DNA of 64,000 bases, from the NCBI GenBank assembly GCA_021234155.1, contig JAJEKV010000021.1:12339760-12403759 (forward strand), given 5' to 3'. Under the pieces are notes generated by a model that did no database searches, was not told the origin of the DNA, and worked only from the letters and a program-made list of their open reading frames with translations. This stretch comes from Isoetes taiwanensis (Eukaryota > Streptophyta > Lycopodiopsida > Isoetales > Isoetaceae). Positions 20,176 through 31,664 of the stretch are shown piece by piece. The first letter of the stretch is position 1, and each line of letters starts with the position of its first letter. The position numbers and the translations under genes are program-made.

Positions 20176-21567
20176 ATGCTCCCAGATAAATATGGCGACT
20201 TCTATGATGTTTTTGACAAAGTCAAGGCCAGCAAACTCCCAAAGCATCGTCCATATGATTGTCCTATTGATTTGCAGCCGGGGACCACGCCACCATATGG
20301 TCCGATATATGGTCTATCTCCCGCTGAGTTGAAGGTTTTGCGGGATTATATTGAAGAGAATCTAGCCACTGGCTTCATTCGACATTCTCAGTCCCCTGCT
20401 GGAGCGCCTATCTTATTCGTCAAAAAGAAGGATGATTCGCTGCGTCTGGTCGTTGATTATCGCGGCCTCAATAAAATCACAGTGCCGAATCGGTATCCGC
20501 TTCCTCTGATCACTGAGTTGTTGGAACGACTCCAAGGTGCGCATTATTTTACAAAGATTGATCTTCGGGGTGCCTACAATCTTATTCGGATCCGGGAGGG
20601 TGATGAGTGGAAAACAGCCTTTCGTACTCGGTATGGCCATTTTGAGTACACAATCATGCCGTTTGGACTTACCAATGCTCCGGCAGTATTCCAGCATATG
20701 GCCAATGATGTTTTTCGAGAGTTCTTAGACACTTTTGTTATCGTCTATTTGGATGATATCCTTATTTATTCTAAGACTCTCGAAGAACATGAGTGGCATG
20801 TTCGACAGGTCCTTCAGAAGCTTCGTGAGCATGGATTATATGCCAAACTTGAGAAGTGTAAGTTCGAGCAGGATAATGTGGAGTTCCTTGGCTATCGCGT
20901 CACTCCACATGGAGTCTCTATGGATCCTGAAAAGGTCAATACTGTTCTGGAGTGGCAAACACCTTCATTCGTTCGAGATGTTCAGTGTTTTCTTGGGTTT
21001 GCCAATTTCTATCGGCGTTTCATTCGGGACTATTCGGAGATTGCTCTTCCTTTGACACGCCTCACGGTCAAGGACGTGCCATTTGAATGGATTGTGGAAG
21101 CGGAATCTGCTTTTGTTACCCTGAAGCATGCTTTCACCACGGCGCCAGTTCTTGCTCATGCAGATCCTTTGCGCCCATATGCTGTCGAAGCAGATGCTTC
21201 TGATTTTGCGCTTGGTGGGATCCTGTCACAAGAAGGGGATGACCATGAATTGCATCCAATCGCCTATGACTCACGAAAGTTTCAAGCTGCTGAAATCAAA
21301 TACCCCATTTATGACAAGGAATTGTTGGCGATAGTGGATTCTTTCGAGGAGTGGAGACGTTTCCTTGAAGGATCTCCTTATAAGGTCACAGTCTACACAG
21401 ATCATCAAAATCTAGAGTATTTTCAGTCTGCTCGAGTGCTCAACCATCGCCAGGCCCGGTGGCATACTCAAGTATTATCTCGGATTGATTTCGTGATCAA
21501 GTACCGTCCTAGATCCATATCCAAGGGAAGCTTGATGCCTTGTCTCGATCAGGGAATAAATTACTAA
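20176..21567 (+). CDS. Gypsy copy 1 reverse transcriptase and RNase H
   Basis: 463 codons from an ATG, though in the intact element this was probably internal to a longer Pol. Residues about 25-210 are the [15 protein letters not shown] (Asp129), MPFGLTNAPAVFQ, and the YLDD box at 191-194. The tether region has FLGFANFYRRFI (272-283). RNase H follows: VEADASDFALGGIL (Asp340), YDKELLAIV (Glu382) and YTDHQNL (Asp409). All expected acidic residues are present. The frame ends only because the MITE interrupts it at 21550; the last residues are MITE-encoded. It makes cDNA from the element RNA and removes the RNA strand. Confidence 0.9.
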   Translation: MLPDKYGDFYDVFDKVKASKLPKHRPYDCPIDLQPGTTPPYGPIYGLSPAELKVLRDYIEENLATGFIRHSQSPAGAPILFVKKKDDSLRLVVDYRGLNKITVPNRYPLPLITELLERLQGAHYFTKIDLRGAYNLIRIREGDEWKTAFRTRYGHFEYTIMPFGLTNAPAVFQHMANDVFREFLDTFVIVYLDDILIYSKTLEEHEWHVRQVLQKLREHGLYAKLEKCKFEQDNVEFLGYRVTPHGVSMDPEKVNTVLEWQTPSFVRDVQCFLGFANFYRRFIRDYSEIALPLTRLTVKDVPFEWIVEAESAFVTLKHAFTTAPVLAHADPLRPYAVEADASDFALGGILSQEGDDHELHPIAYDSRKFQAAEIKYPIYDKELLAIVDSFEEWRRFLEGSPYKVTVYTDHQNLEYFQSARVLNHRQARWHTQVLSRIDFVIKYRPRSISKGSLMPCLDQGINY

Positions 21568-22113
21568 TCGCATATTTCTTATTAGCTAAAATGACTTTAG
21601 CTAAACTTGCTCGATATTAATCCCAAAACTTTCTGTGGTTTAGCTAAACTCTACACATTTTTCCTCTTATACTTTCTAGCGTTTAGCTAAACTAACCCAA
21701 ACATCATCCCAAAAATTTCTATAGTGTGGCCAACAGAAAATATTAAGCCAAATCACTATACTTCTTTTCAATTGTTTCACTTATTTTAGTCATTTTCTTT
21801 GTGAAAACATTCTAAAATAATGCTAGAAACTAAGCTACTAATCATATATTTCTTATAAACTAGAATGATGTTAGCTAAACTAGCCTAAAAAGTCATTCTA
21901 AAAGCTTCTATGGTTTAGCTAAACAATACCAAATTTCACTCTCTTACTTTCTAGCATTTGGCTAAAGGGCTCCAGGGTTGGCGCAGTCCCAAAAAAAGTT
22001 AAGCTAAAATTATTACTTTTTCCCAATTTTTTCCATTTACTTTAGCCAAATTTTTTTGAAAATGTCCTAAAAAATCGCCAAATAGCTAAGTTTAGCCCTT
22101 AAATTATTCCATG
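21550..22113. mobile_element. hAT-type MITE (564 bp) inserted between RNase H and integrase
   Basis: Flanked by the 8-bp duplication GTCTCGAT (21542-21549 and 22114-22121). The ends are CAGGGAATAAATTA and, inverted, CATGGAATAATTTA (12 of 14 matching), fitting hAT termini. The interior contains many copies of the palindrome TTTAGCTAAA, likely subterminal motifs. No coding capacity. Joining the flanks restores the gypsy sequence as seen in copy 2 (about 51650), which confirms the insertion. Confidence 0.9.
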
Positions 22114-22204
22114 GTCTCGATGCTCCTACCTTGAGCCCAAGCTAGGTGATCCTGCATTTGACCAGCAATCACATATTATTCTAGGGTCTGACCGGTTTCA
22201 GCTT

Positions 22205-23083
22205 ATGGCCCTCACTTTGTTCGAGAGGCCTCATGATACAGCCTTGTTGGAGTCTGTTCGAGCATCTCTGCCTTCCGATCCATTAGCTCAAGATGTATTC
22301 TCACACCTTGGCTCCGCATCATCTTCTCAGCAAATGCGATCAGACTATGATCGTTTTGAGGTTCGAGATGGACTCCTGTTCCATGATGGGCTTCTGTATG
22401 TGCCAGATGGTGCTTCTAGGCTTCGGGTTCTCCAGGCTTGCCATGATTCACCTATGGCCGGACACTTTGGAGTAGCCAAGACTCTTGAACTTATTAGTCG
22501 CGAGTATTGGTGGCCTGGGCTTCGTCGCTCTGTCGAAGCTTTTATTCGATCCTGTGACATCTGCTGTCGAGCCAAGGTTCCAAGGCATCTTCCTCATGGC
22601 CTTCTTCAGCCACTGCCGGTACCAGATGGACCTTGGAAGAGCATTTCTATAGACTTTATCCCGGAGTTGCCAGTTTCTCGAGGTTATGATGCCATCATGG
22701 TTGTCGTTGATCGTTTCTCTAAGATGGCTCATTTTATTCCCTGCAACGTCACCATCACCAGTGAGGGAACAACAGATCTTCTTCTTCGTGAAGTAGTCAG
22801 ACTTCACGGCTTGCCCGATACTATCGTCAGCGATCGTAGACCACAGTTCGTCGCAGGTTTTTGGAAGCAGCTTTTGGAATTATTGCATATCGACCGCTCA
22901 CTGACATCTGGTCATCATCCAGAAAGCAATGGGCAGGCGGAGCGCATTAATCAGACTCTGGAGCAATATTTAAGGTGCTTTATCAGTTATCAGCAGGATG
23001 ATTGGGTTGATTATCTTCCACTAGCTGAGTTTGCCTATAATAACTCAGTACACGCTTCCACTGGCCAGACTCCATTCTTTTAA
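22205..23083 (+). CDS. Gypsy copy 1 integrase
   Basis: 292 codons. Zinc-binding HHCC domain: His80, His87, Cys117 and Cys120 (HDSPMAGH ... CDIC). Catalytic core: Asp150 (SISIDFIPELP), Asp210 (IVSDRRPQF) and Glu246 (NGQAERINQTLEQYL), the last two separated by 35 residues as in D,D-35-E integrases. WWPGLRRSVEAFI precedes the CxxC pair. The ATG at 22205 is probably not the original start; homology extends upstream to the MITE. A stop at 23081-23083 after TGQTPFF interrupts the C-terminal part. Its role is insertion of element cDNA into chromosomes. Confidence 0.9.
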   Translation: MALTLFERPHDTALLESVRASLPSDPLAQDVFSHLGSASSSQQMRSDYDRFEVRDGLLFHDGLLYVPDGASRLRVLQACHDSPMAGHFGVAKTLELISREYWWPGLRRSVEAFIRSCDICCRAKVPRHLPHGLLQPLPVPDGPWKSISIDFIPELPVSRGYDAIMVVVDRFSKMAHFIPCNVTITSEGTTDLLLREVVRLHGLPDTIVSDRRPQFVAGFWKQLLELLHIDRSLTSGHHPESNGQAERINQTLEQYLRCFISYQQDDWVDYLPLAEFAYNNSVHASTGQTPFF

Positions 23084-23737
23084 ACTCTAGTCAGCATCCT
23101 CGTTGGTCCCTTAGCGTCGCTGGTGGTGACTCGGTCAATCCTAGTGCGGAGTCTCGACTTGAGAAACTCCAGGCTCTTGAATCGGATCATCAATATCATC
23201 TTCACCGAGCACAGGAACGCTATCGGCATTATGCAGATTTGTATCGGCAGGAAGCTCCTAAATTTCCTTGCCTGGCTTCTTCGTAGGGACCTTCCTACCT
23301 CACATCCCTGCAATAAGCTTGACTATCGTCGCCTTGGTCCTTACCGGAGCACGGCCCAGATCAGCAATGTGGCATTCCGGCTCGAGCTCCCTCCAGCTGT
23401 TCGGCTTCATCCAGTATTTCATGTTTCTCTATTGGAGCCCTAGACAGGCAATACTTTCCCAGATCGCGCTCCTCCACCACCAGTACCAGTAGAAATTGAT
23501 GATCATGAGGAGTTCGAGGTTCGAGAGATTCGAACTCCAAATTTCTTCGTCGACGATTGTATTACTTTGTCGATTGGGAAGGTTACTTACCAAGTGATAG
23601 AACCTGGGAACCTGCCGAGAATCTGAGTAATGCTCCTGATAAAATTGCGCAGTTTTACCGACGTTACCCGGAGAAGCCAAGTTTGAGTACTCCGGCCCCA
23701 GCTCCGAGAACTCGTCGTCGTCATAGGAGGGGGATGG
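23084..23737 (+). pseudogene. Gypsy copy 1 integrase C-terminal region and chromodomain (frameshifted)
   Basis: After the integrase stop the homology continues in other frames: YRSTAQISNVAFRLELPPAV and HPVFHVSLLEP (23330-23443), then FEVREIRTPNFF (about 23515) and YYFVDWEGYLPSDRTWEPAE (about 23560), the latter a typical chromodomain with the aromatic Tyr/Trp residues. At least three shifts break it. Chromodomains of chromoviruses direct insertion to chromatin carrying specific histone marks. Confidence 0.8.
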
Positions 23738-24249
23738 TATGACGACCATACGGGTATTCGCATCATACGAACATTATACTCGTATGTACAAAAGATGGTC
23801 GTCACATGGATGCAAAAGGGTAGTTGCACAAGACAGCGTTTGAACTCGCAACCTTCCAGTTGCGAGTCATACACCCTTGCCAAGTGCGCTACCAATATAT
23901 GTTGAAGACATTCCTTCACGTCTTCCTCATATGTGGGACTATCTCCACTAGAATATTCTAGAACCTAAATGCATGCGCGACACTTGGTGCGATCTCATCC
24001 ATTGGAGTGGCGCGATCCTGACCATTGGCTTAGATATATAAGGAGGCACCTCCTTCTTGTCGAACCATTCCGGTTCAACACCGGTGTTGAGCCTTCTAGG
24101 CATCTGTCTCGTGTTCCTGCTTGCCTTCGGGCCATTGTATTCTTGATTCTTGTTCATATATCAGATTCTTTGCCGATCTTGGCATATTTCTTCCGTATTT
24201 CTTGCGTATTTTCCACGTATTTTTCTTGTTTTCGAGTAGGTTCATGACA
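23738..24249 (+). repeat. 3' LTR of gypsy copy 1
   Basis: Begins TATGACGACC (TGTGACGACC in copy 2) and ends TTCATGACA; aligns over its length with 43884-44377 and 53278-53790. Contains a TATATAAGGAGG promoter-like site at about 24034 and a tRNA-like segment in antisense (about 23830-23905). The first about 75 bp can fold back on themselves. Confidence 0.9.
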
Positions 24250-24319
24250 GATTTTCCATAGAAGGCATGGGACGAATGACACCTCCACTTCCTTCACCCG
24301 GAGACTTGGCCATCACAAG

Positions 24320-24930
24320 CTAAGTTCGTAAGATGTGCGCATCTTAAAATAAGATGCTTAAATGTAGATGTGTGCGCATCGACACCCGCATCTGACATAG
24401 ATGCTTCACCTTATTTTTTCAATTTTTTTTTTGCCAAAACACTTGGATTAAGTTGCCTGATATCGATGCCCCTAAAATAGGTGCAGTTTATTGCCCCTTT
24501 GGCCTTCTGTAACCATTTTCTCTTCGAAGCTCTTTGTTGACGATGGGGCAAGCGACAATCCGGGTATGTAGGGTCTATAAGGAGGTCGAGAGTTGGGCCA
24601 GAAGTTTGCATCTGGATTGAGAGGTCAGCAACAAAGAAAAAGGGTATGTGGCAGCCGATCAGGAGACCTGCAACAACGCAAAAGGATCTGCAGCAAGAAA
24701 CTTGTAACAGCAAGATTTGTAACAATTTTCTCTTCTATTATTCATATATAGGCTATATTTTAATTCGATCAAAGATATTTAAGGCTCCAATGGAGTGAAG
24801 GTATTTTTCGACAATTTAAATTTTTCCAAACGCATCTTAATCGCATCTTAAAACTTAGATGCTTCGATGCTTTAGATGCTTTCGATGTGTCGCATCTAAC
24901 GCATCTCTCTTAAGATGCTTTTGAACTTAG
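24320..24930. mobile_element. MITE (611 bp) with 8-bp target duplication
   Basis: Flanked by ATCACAAG at 24312-24319 and 24931-24938. Ends are CTAAGTTCGTAAGATG and, inverted, CTAAGTTCAAAAGCAT. Both terminal regions are full of the phrase AAGATGC/GCATCTT. The interior has no convincing ORF. Eight-base duplications fit hAT; the ends differ from the MITE at 21550. Confidence 0.85.
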
Positions 24931-24938
24931 ATCACAAG

Positions 24939-25465
24939 TGATTCGAGTAAGACGAAGGGTTTTTCCGTGGTGATTGAGTTGGTATGAGAGGGAAATTTTC
25001 TGTATTTATATAATGGGCGCATCGTATAGGTTCGGGGAGCATCACAATATGGCAAGCCTAAGTACAAACAAGAAATGGTCTATGCATACTTACAATGAAA
25101 TCTCATATGTAATGTGTTGTTTTAACATGAAATTCGAGATCTATATTGCCAAGGAAGGGTCGCATTCAAATTTTTTTTTGCCTATTATAAATAATGATTT
25201 ATATGTACTATTATCTTAGCTAAACTCCAATAGTGAATAGTAGACCAATAAATATAAGGAATGCCATCGATCTGAGCCATTGGATCGCCATTCTGGGGAG
25301 GCATAAGCACTATATATGTGCTTTCTTTTCAGTTAGCATGTTATCGACATCTTTTCACAACAGCTTTTCGTGTTGCCCTTCGGTCTCCTCCCCTCACTTC
25401 CTTGTATGTTTCCATTATACTTTTTGTTGATATTACTCCAAGATATGTTTATATTTAAATTAATA
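24939..25465. other. Non-coding stretch
   Basis: No gene, RNA or repeat recognised; short frames only. Confidence 0.4.
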
Positions 25466-25474
25466 TTTTTTGTC

Positions 25475-25505
25475 TATTCTATTCTATTCTATTCTATTCT
25501 ATTCT
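25475..25505 (+). repeat. Microsatellite (TATTC)n
   Basis: About six TATTC units. Similar runs end the LINE tails at 31670 and 56735, so this may mark another degraded LINE 3' end. Confidence 0.7.
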
Positions 25506-25514
25506 CTATAAGTT

Positions 25515-25835
25515 ATTATTCTCCACCCGTTGGGTGATGATGTTATTATTTTTTCCCCATCCACTAGGTGATGCTATTACTTTCTCCACCCGATGGGTGA
25601 TGCTGTTGTTCCACCCGCTGGGTGATCCTATTTTTCCACGTATTGGGTGATGCTATTTTTCCACCCTTTGGGTGATCATATTTTTATCTCCATCTGCTGG
25701 GTGATGCTATTATTTTTCCACGCGCTGGGTGGTGTTCTTTTTCCACCTGCCTGGTGATGCTATGTATATTTTCCACGCACTGGGTGATATTTTCTTTTTT
25801 TCACCAGTGGTGATGTTGTTCGTGGTACTAATATC
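25515..25835 (+). repeat. Minisatellite of about 25-35 bp
   Basis: About eleven units built on CCACCCGCTGGGTGATGCTA followed by a T-rich spacer of variable length. CCACCCGCTGGGTG is nearly self-complementary, so every unit can form a small hairpin. Confidence 0.85.
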
Positions 25836-28800
25836 TCACAGACGGTCTGCCGAGGTCACTTGTCTGTAGTGCGCATTCTTCTTTTATTTTCTTAATACTT
25901 AATGGGTATTTTCCACGTGTTCTGCTTTTGTCAGGTCTTCCTTGCATCCTGCAGATCTCTGCATGGTACATTCGGCTTCGTAATAGTTTTATCTTCTGTC
26001 TTCAGGTCATCCTCGAGGTCGTTGGCGACATTTTTCTCATTAGGATTTTTCTCAAAAACTCGAAAGGGCAGAGTTTTTTTATCCCAATGAGAAGTTTCTG
26101 CCACTGCCCTCACTCTTGCCTGTGCATTGTGTATTATTTCAGTTTTATGGGACAGCTCGACATTGTTCCTATCGTTAGCTCCCAACTCATTTCTTTTTTC
26201 AAACATTGTACACTACTGCTGTGATGAATGACAAACCTATCTATGGTAGTTTTCTGTGTTTTTTGCGAGTCCCTTACTAGAATATATTCAAGTTGATAAA
26301 ATTATTTATTATGTAGATATAAGTGGAATGTATGGAGTGCATCATTTATTGCCCTTGGAAAGCTTATATATGAGTTTAATCCTAGATTCTTTATCAGAGC
26401 GTCTTTAGTAAAAATTCCGATCAACATGACTTATGAACACTAATGTTGACAACTTATAGCTGCAAGTCTTACACCAAAACTTGTCATCTTAAAGGAGAAA
26501 CAAATCACAACCTCAAACAACATTTTTGAGCTAAATATGGTTTGGCGACTTCATGTTTAATAGCATCAAAACATAAAAATATGCAAATCAATATGTTTTA
26601 TCTTAAATGTCAAATCATTTTCAATTTTAGAAAGATTTCGATCCCTTTATGCTAGAAAATTTAAAGAATTCAGTGTTGCCCTGGTGTAAAAACTGCTGAA
26701 TTCTATGAGGTTTAGAGAATTACCACAACATTAGTAAATCTATTGGTCATGCATTGGTCATGTTATAAAGAAGAAGACTCAAAAAATGGTGGTATCTTGT
26801 GAAATGAAAAATTCTCTTGTTAGATACATGGGTTTAAGTGGCAGAGGGTATGCTGAACCAATTTTGGTGGATGAACCCAGACTAGTTCCAGTAATAACTC
26901 TAGTGTTAACAATAGGTGAAACTCATGGAGGTCTTATTCGTGGTTCAGTATGCACCTATTGCATCCAGGGTTGCTAATATTTGTAATGTTTTAGCCAAAT
27001 AAGAGTATGATTCATATGATAATATTGGGTTAAAGGTTTGCTTTCTTTTTCTTTCTTTCTTTCTTTTTTTCCTCTCATTTTGATTCTTTTTAGTTACCAG
27101 ACGTCCGACATGTTCATTTCAATCGACTAATCATTTTAGTTGTAAAATTGTCTTCTATGCTAAATGTTTTGGTCTTACTATTTCTCTAAACTTACTTATT
27201 TGATGTTACGTTAAACCAACCCATGTTGCTCTTCTAGCCCTATACTGCACCTTAGTGGCCTAATATTTAATCGAATGTTTTGCTTCTTGCACTTACAACG
27301 ATTATTCCAGATGCACTTTTCCCCTAGAGGGTATGCCTTTGCTTTCTCATTTGAGAATGCTTTACCCCTTGGTAGACAAAGGCCAAATTGGTAGAAGCAT
27401 TTTTGTGCACTTTTATTGGACAAACCAATCTCATCCGACATGATGCCAACTCATTACTTGTCCAAAACAGAATATTTTCCACATGCATGTAGTGGGTGCA
27501 AGCAAAGCATTACATAATGCAATAAACTTCTCCTTAGTAAGATATAGTTAACTCACTCTTTTCAAAGCGTGGACAATAAAGAAGAAAGTAGTGGATCAAA
27601 TCACACTTGTAGTAGCACAGTTTACATGGAAAATTAGAAAAGAGCAACTCTTGTCAATTAATGACCGTGATTTGCCACACATTACAAATAGTATGGTCTC
27701 CCTTAATTCTTGAAGATAGGAATTCAAATCACAAAAGGTCTCATTCCTTGGTGTGGAATAAATTTGCACATATAAGAAATAAGGAGAGTCCTTTCAATTT
27801 TTAAGCTTGGAGTTCAAAGGTCCCATTCCTTGGTGGGGAATAAGTGTGCTGTAAATTGACAATGTACATAAGGAGGCAAGCGAAATGTGTAGCTTTTACC
27901 TAACTCTCGACTTTGGTTCTTCTATGTTGGCAAAAGTGCGTACATTTTTGTTGCATCCACCTTACAGTTGGATGCTCTCGACGTGATACTTCCACCTACA
28001 TGCACTAGCATGGGCATGGGCAATGCCATTTGTGTGGCCATAAAAGATGGCCTACAACGAATAAAGATTCCCTATTTCAGAAGGTTATCTAAACACAACC
28101 TTCCATTCTTTATATTATTGATGTGTTAATGTGACGTTACAACGTAATTCAATATCATCAACCTTATCCATGTCGCTATAGAACTAGTCCCCTTTGCAAT
28201 TCACCTTACGTGTTTTATGTTAGCTGGATTTGGCCTATAAATGAGGTACTATTAGGTAGATATAGTAACATTTAGTATGACATGTGTACACTTTTGGAAA
28301 GTTGTATTTTGGAAACATTAATTATGGGATTTAGGAAATCACATTCTTGGATTGTTTGTATTTTTTCATAAGTCTTGCTCTATTACTCTTGTTTCGACAT
28401 TGTACTTTGTTGTTGAGTTGTTCAAAAGAATAGAATAGAGAATAACATAACAGAACAGAACAAAATAGAAAAGGGAATGCACTTGTAAAGCAATTAGAAG
28501 TAACTTGGAAAAAATCAGGATTGTCACTGCATGAGTAAAATTAGTTTTCAGAATTGAATTGACCCCTACACAAATCGTACCATCATTATATATGCTCTAG
28601 GTTGGCCTACAAATGTGGATATAATTTTTGGAGCTTAAAAGCCACAAAATGATGATACGAATAAGGCAGCTGGAATTGTTGTTCCATGTTATGGGCTATG
28701 ACCCAAAATATTAAGAATCTGAGGAACAATTTCACTTGTGTTGAATATGAAATAATCCGATGGATACAACCAAAAGATAATGGCAAAGATTACAACTCAT

Positions 28801-29037
28801 TGACTCCTTATACGACTCAAACTACATGTTTCATGTTCGACATATGAATAGTGATGTTTTTCGGTGCTTAAAAATCCAAGGAGCTTCTTGGTGGCAACTA
28901 GCGAATGATTTATACACTGCGGGTTAGCGTTCTTCTTTATGTGAAAATGCTGCCTGTTGGGTATGGTCTAAAATGGCAACATGACCTTAGGATTCAATAT
29001 TGAATATTTCTGGTGTAAACCCAACAGATAAAAGCGG
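25836..29037. other. Long stretch without a recognisable gene
   Basis: I looked at frames at 25902-26224 (both strands), 26786-26977 and 27211-27441; none shows a known motif or a repeated homologue in the window. A short CTTT run lies at 27042-27068. Base composition is AT-rich throughout, like old non-coding DNA. Confidence 0.4.
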
Positions 29038-29439
29038 CTACTGTTGGATAAAGGAAGAATCCCCAAATTCCAAGCTGCAAATTTTTGGGTCGCCCCAACG
29101 AGAACCCGCAGCAAACTGGCAGCTACCGGAACGGATGAACATGGAGGCATAATTGAGGCAGGGCGGGCAAAGCCAGGGCTCGGCATAGCATTGGAAGATG
29201 GCAGTAATGTTACCGGAACATGCAAGTGCATAAGAACTGTCCCAAAGGGCTGTTGTGGAAAGGAGGGACGAAAGGGCAGCCTCAATATCCACCTCTGTTT
29301 CAGACCCCTTTTCGAAATCCTGGCAGCTGCACACTGTTTTCTCAAAACCAGAGTATATTGTCCTCGTGCAAGGTTCTGCCACTTCTTGCTTCCATATTGG
29401 TGTTAACAATAACACATATGCTACCAAATTCCACCCCAT
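29038..29439 (-). CDS. Gnk2/DUF26-like secreted cysteine-rich protein
   Basis: 133 codons from the first in-frame ATG at 29439; the frame opens further upstream without an ATG. MGW is followed by a hydrophobic stretch (NLVAYVLLLTPIW), a probable signal peptide. The rest fits one Gnk2 (stress-antifungal, PF01657) domain: ALSSLLSTTA, then GNITAIFQC, C-x6-C-x2-C (canonical C-x8-C-x2-C), Cys after 12 residues, Cys after 13, and CSLEFGDSSF, spaced as CFIQYEQRSF of ginkbilobin-2. The central cysteine motif is two residues short, so it is divergent or slightly decayed. Such domains occur in secreted antifungal proteins, plasmodesma-located proteins and CRK receptor kinases; no membrane segment or kinase is seen downstream. 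It is the best candidate for a host gene in the window. Confidence 0.65.
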   Translation of the reverse strand: MGWNLVAYVLLLTPIWKQEVAEPCTRTIYSGFEKTVCSCQDFEKGSETEVDIEAALSSLLSTTALWDSSYALACSGNITAIFQCYAEPWLCPPCLNYASMFIRSGSCQFAAGSRWGDPKICSLEFGDSSFIQQ

Positions 29440-29457
29440 ATCAATGGCTTTAGCCAC

Positions 29458-31660
29458 TCCTTCAAGTAGCCCCCTCTTCTCTTTCTACTCCCCTGTGTTG
29501 GAACCTAGGGGCCTTATGTTGGGACTTAATCTGAGCCCGCAACCTCTCCAAGATTTCCTCTTAGCCGCTTTGTAAAGTCACTATGCATTATGCAAAGAAA
29601 ACTTCAGAATACTATGCCTTATATATATTCTTCTCAGTCCTATCCTAAAGCATAGTTTGCCCTCAATCATGTGATGCAATTGTAGAAACGACTAATGGGG
29701 TTTAAAATACAGGCAATATAAAATGCTTGACACCCACACACAATTTACAAAAATGATATTCTAATATGTTAAAAAGTCATATACTGAAGATACCTAGAAT
29801 AGACATTCAAACGCACTAAACATGAATAAATTTACTCTTTAAAAGTTGGGTTCTCATTTTCATGACAGCCATATACTTGTCATTTAGGAGTAGTGGTGAC
29901 AATGAGTGATGGTAAAACAAAAGGAAGCACACCATGTCACACATTTAACACTTGTGGCAACAAGTCTATGAAAGGTTATTTCTTCTAGAAGGACAAAATT
30001 TCTTAGGTAGGAAAGTCGATAATGCAAATGTATACTTTAGTTAATTTTGGAATTTGCCTTCCCTATTGCCTTCAATATTCTTGTACCATGTTTGCTCCCT
30101 ATATCCGTTAGGGCAAACGCCACCTAGTTAGAAGGCCCTTTAAATACCTAACAATGAAAAGCTTTACAAGATTACCAAACCATGGTAATGCATTTTCATT
30201 TTTCGTTTTTGTGTGTTTTAGTAAAAGGAACTCTCTCGAAATTACTAGCAAATTATTCATTTTTAAAATGATGTAAATTAATACTAGGTCTCTGTTGATG
30301 TTTGAATATGCCTAAACATATTTAAGACAAATCAACATAGATGAGACTAGCTTTCGAGTCCATAGTCGTAGAAAAAGAGTTGTTTCTATGGATTGTCGTT
30401 TATCTACTCCAAAAACTGGTTAACCTGGACCTGCTCAGTTTCAAGCTCAGAAGACAATGATTTCTACCATTTTTTCCTCAGCTGGCTTGATCTACACTCG
30501 AATTTCCTCCTCTCTTGATTGAATAGGTTTTTAGAGGCTGAGAACGTATTATGAATGGTCTTTCAATCAAATTGAACTGTCCATGGGGCCCCTTCCAAGA
30601 TCTATTTCAAGATCAGGCTGTTGGAACCATCCCAAGCTCAAAAAATAGTAGTTATGTAGTGGTTAACGCAACCACGTTCAGATTATCACTGCTTTTGGTA
30701 GGAATAACCACTTTCTCGAGTAAATCTAGTAAATTCCTTATTGCTTATTACATTTGAACATGAAACCTGAAGCAAGATAACATAGCATAAATTTGGAAGA
30801 AAAAAAATCAGGCAACCTGAAAACTTTGATATTTTAAACCACATGCTTTCTTAGGCAGGGTTCTTCGTATTGAATAATGCAAATGAGGAGGCTAGCATCC
30901 TCTTCAAGAGCCCAGAGGCCCTATTTAATAGTGTCTTTTTCACAACAGGGAGCATTGATTGTGGCAACCCTATATGGTATTCACCTTTTCCAAATGGTGT
31001 TTAAACAATTAACCATTGGCTTTCCTAAGTATTGTTTGACAATTAACTTCGGTCCTAATTTTTTTCTCTTATTAAATTTATCATTCCTCAAACTTCAAGA
31101 AAATCCTTAAGGCTATAAAATAGGACCATTATTTCTAATATCTCCATTAGATTATTGCTAGTCTGCATCCTGTTTATAGAGTGTTCACCATTTCAAATTT
31201 TATTTAGACCATTGGCCATCTTTGGATTGAGTATTGTAGTCACTAGTTTATTCATTCCATCAACATTCCTTCAATAAGAGAAAATGCATTCTAATCTCTT
31301 CCATTAGAATATAGATCAATAGGATACTTGAAAGTCTTCAAGGATTAAAGCATCGTCATTAACTAAGAATGTGCCCTAGTCGAGGAGCGCATATTTCTTT
31401 GATCCTTCCCACCCCCGCCATTCATGCACGTTAGGATTCTTTAAAGAGTCTTACAAGAAATTGCTCAACATGTACCATTTAAGTGATAACTTCACTAAAC
31501 ATGAAGTTTATAACTAGCAGAAGGCAGGCTAGTTGATTTCAGGTTAAGCTGGTAAATGTTTCCTTTTTTATGGAAGTTAGAACATACTACTCGAGGCGAA
31601 GTTTTGGTGCTCCTAGAATGCACAAAGCTTACAAAATATTAATCAAAAAATAGTTAGGAC
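29458..31660. other. Long stretch without a recognisable gene
   Basis: May contain the promoter of the Gnk2-like gene (its upstream side). No other feature supported; small frames at 30551-30757 and 30877-31110 have no motif. Confidence 0.4.
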
Positions 31661-31664
31661 GTGG

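Larger units (their letters stand above)
19446..24249 (+). mobile_element. Chromodomain Ty3/gypsy element, copy 1 (5'-truncated, keeps 3' LTR)
   Basis: Order: end of protease, Pro/Val-rich linker, reverse transcriptase, RNase H, (MITE), integrase, chromodomain, LTR. This is the Ty3/gypsy order with a chromodomain (chromovirus). The first gypsy-like bases (about 19446) align with 49625 of copy 2; gag and the 5' LTR are absent. RT, RNase H and integrase keep their catalytic residues, so this copy is less decayed than copy 2 in pol although truncated. The polymerase text is closer, in my reading, to Tf1/Tcn1-type chromoviruses than to the common seed-plant lineages. Confidence 0.85.
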
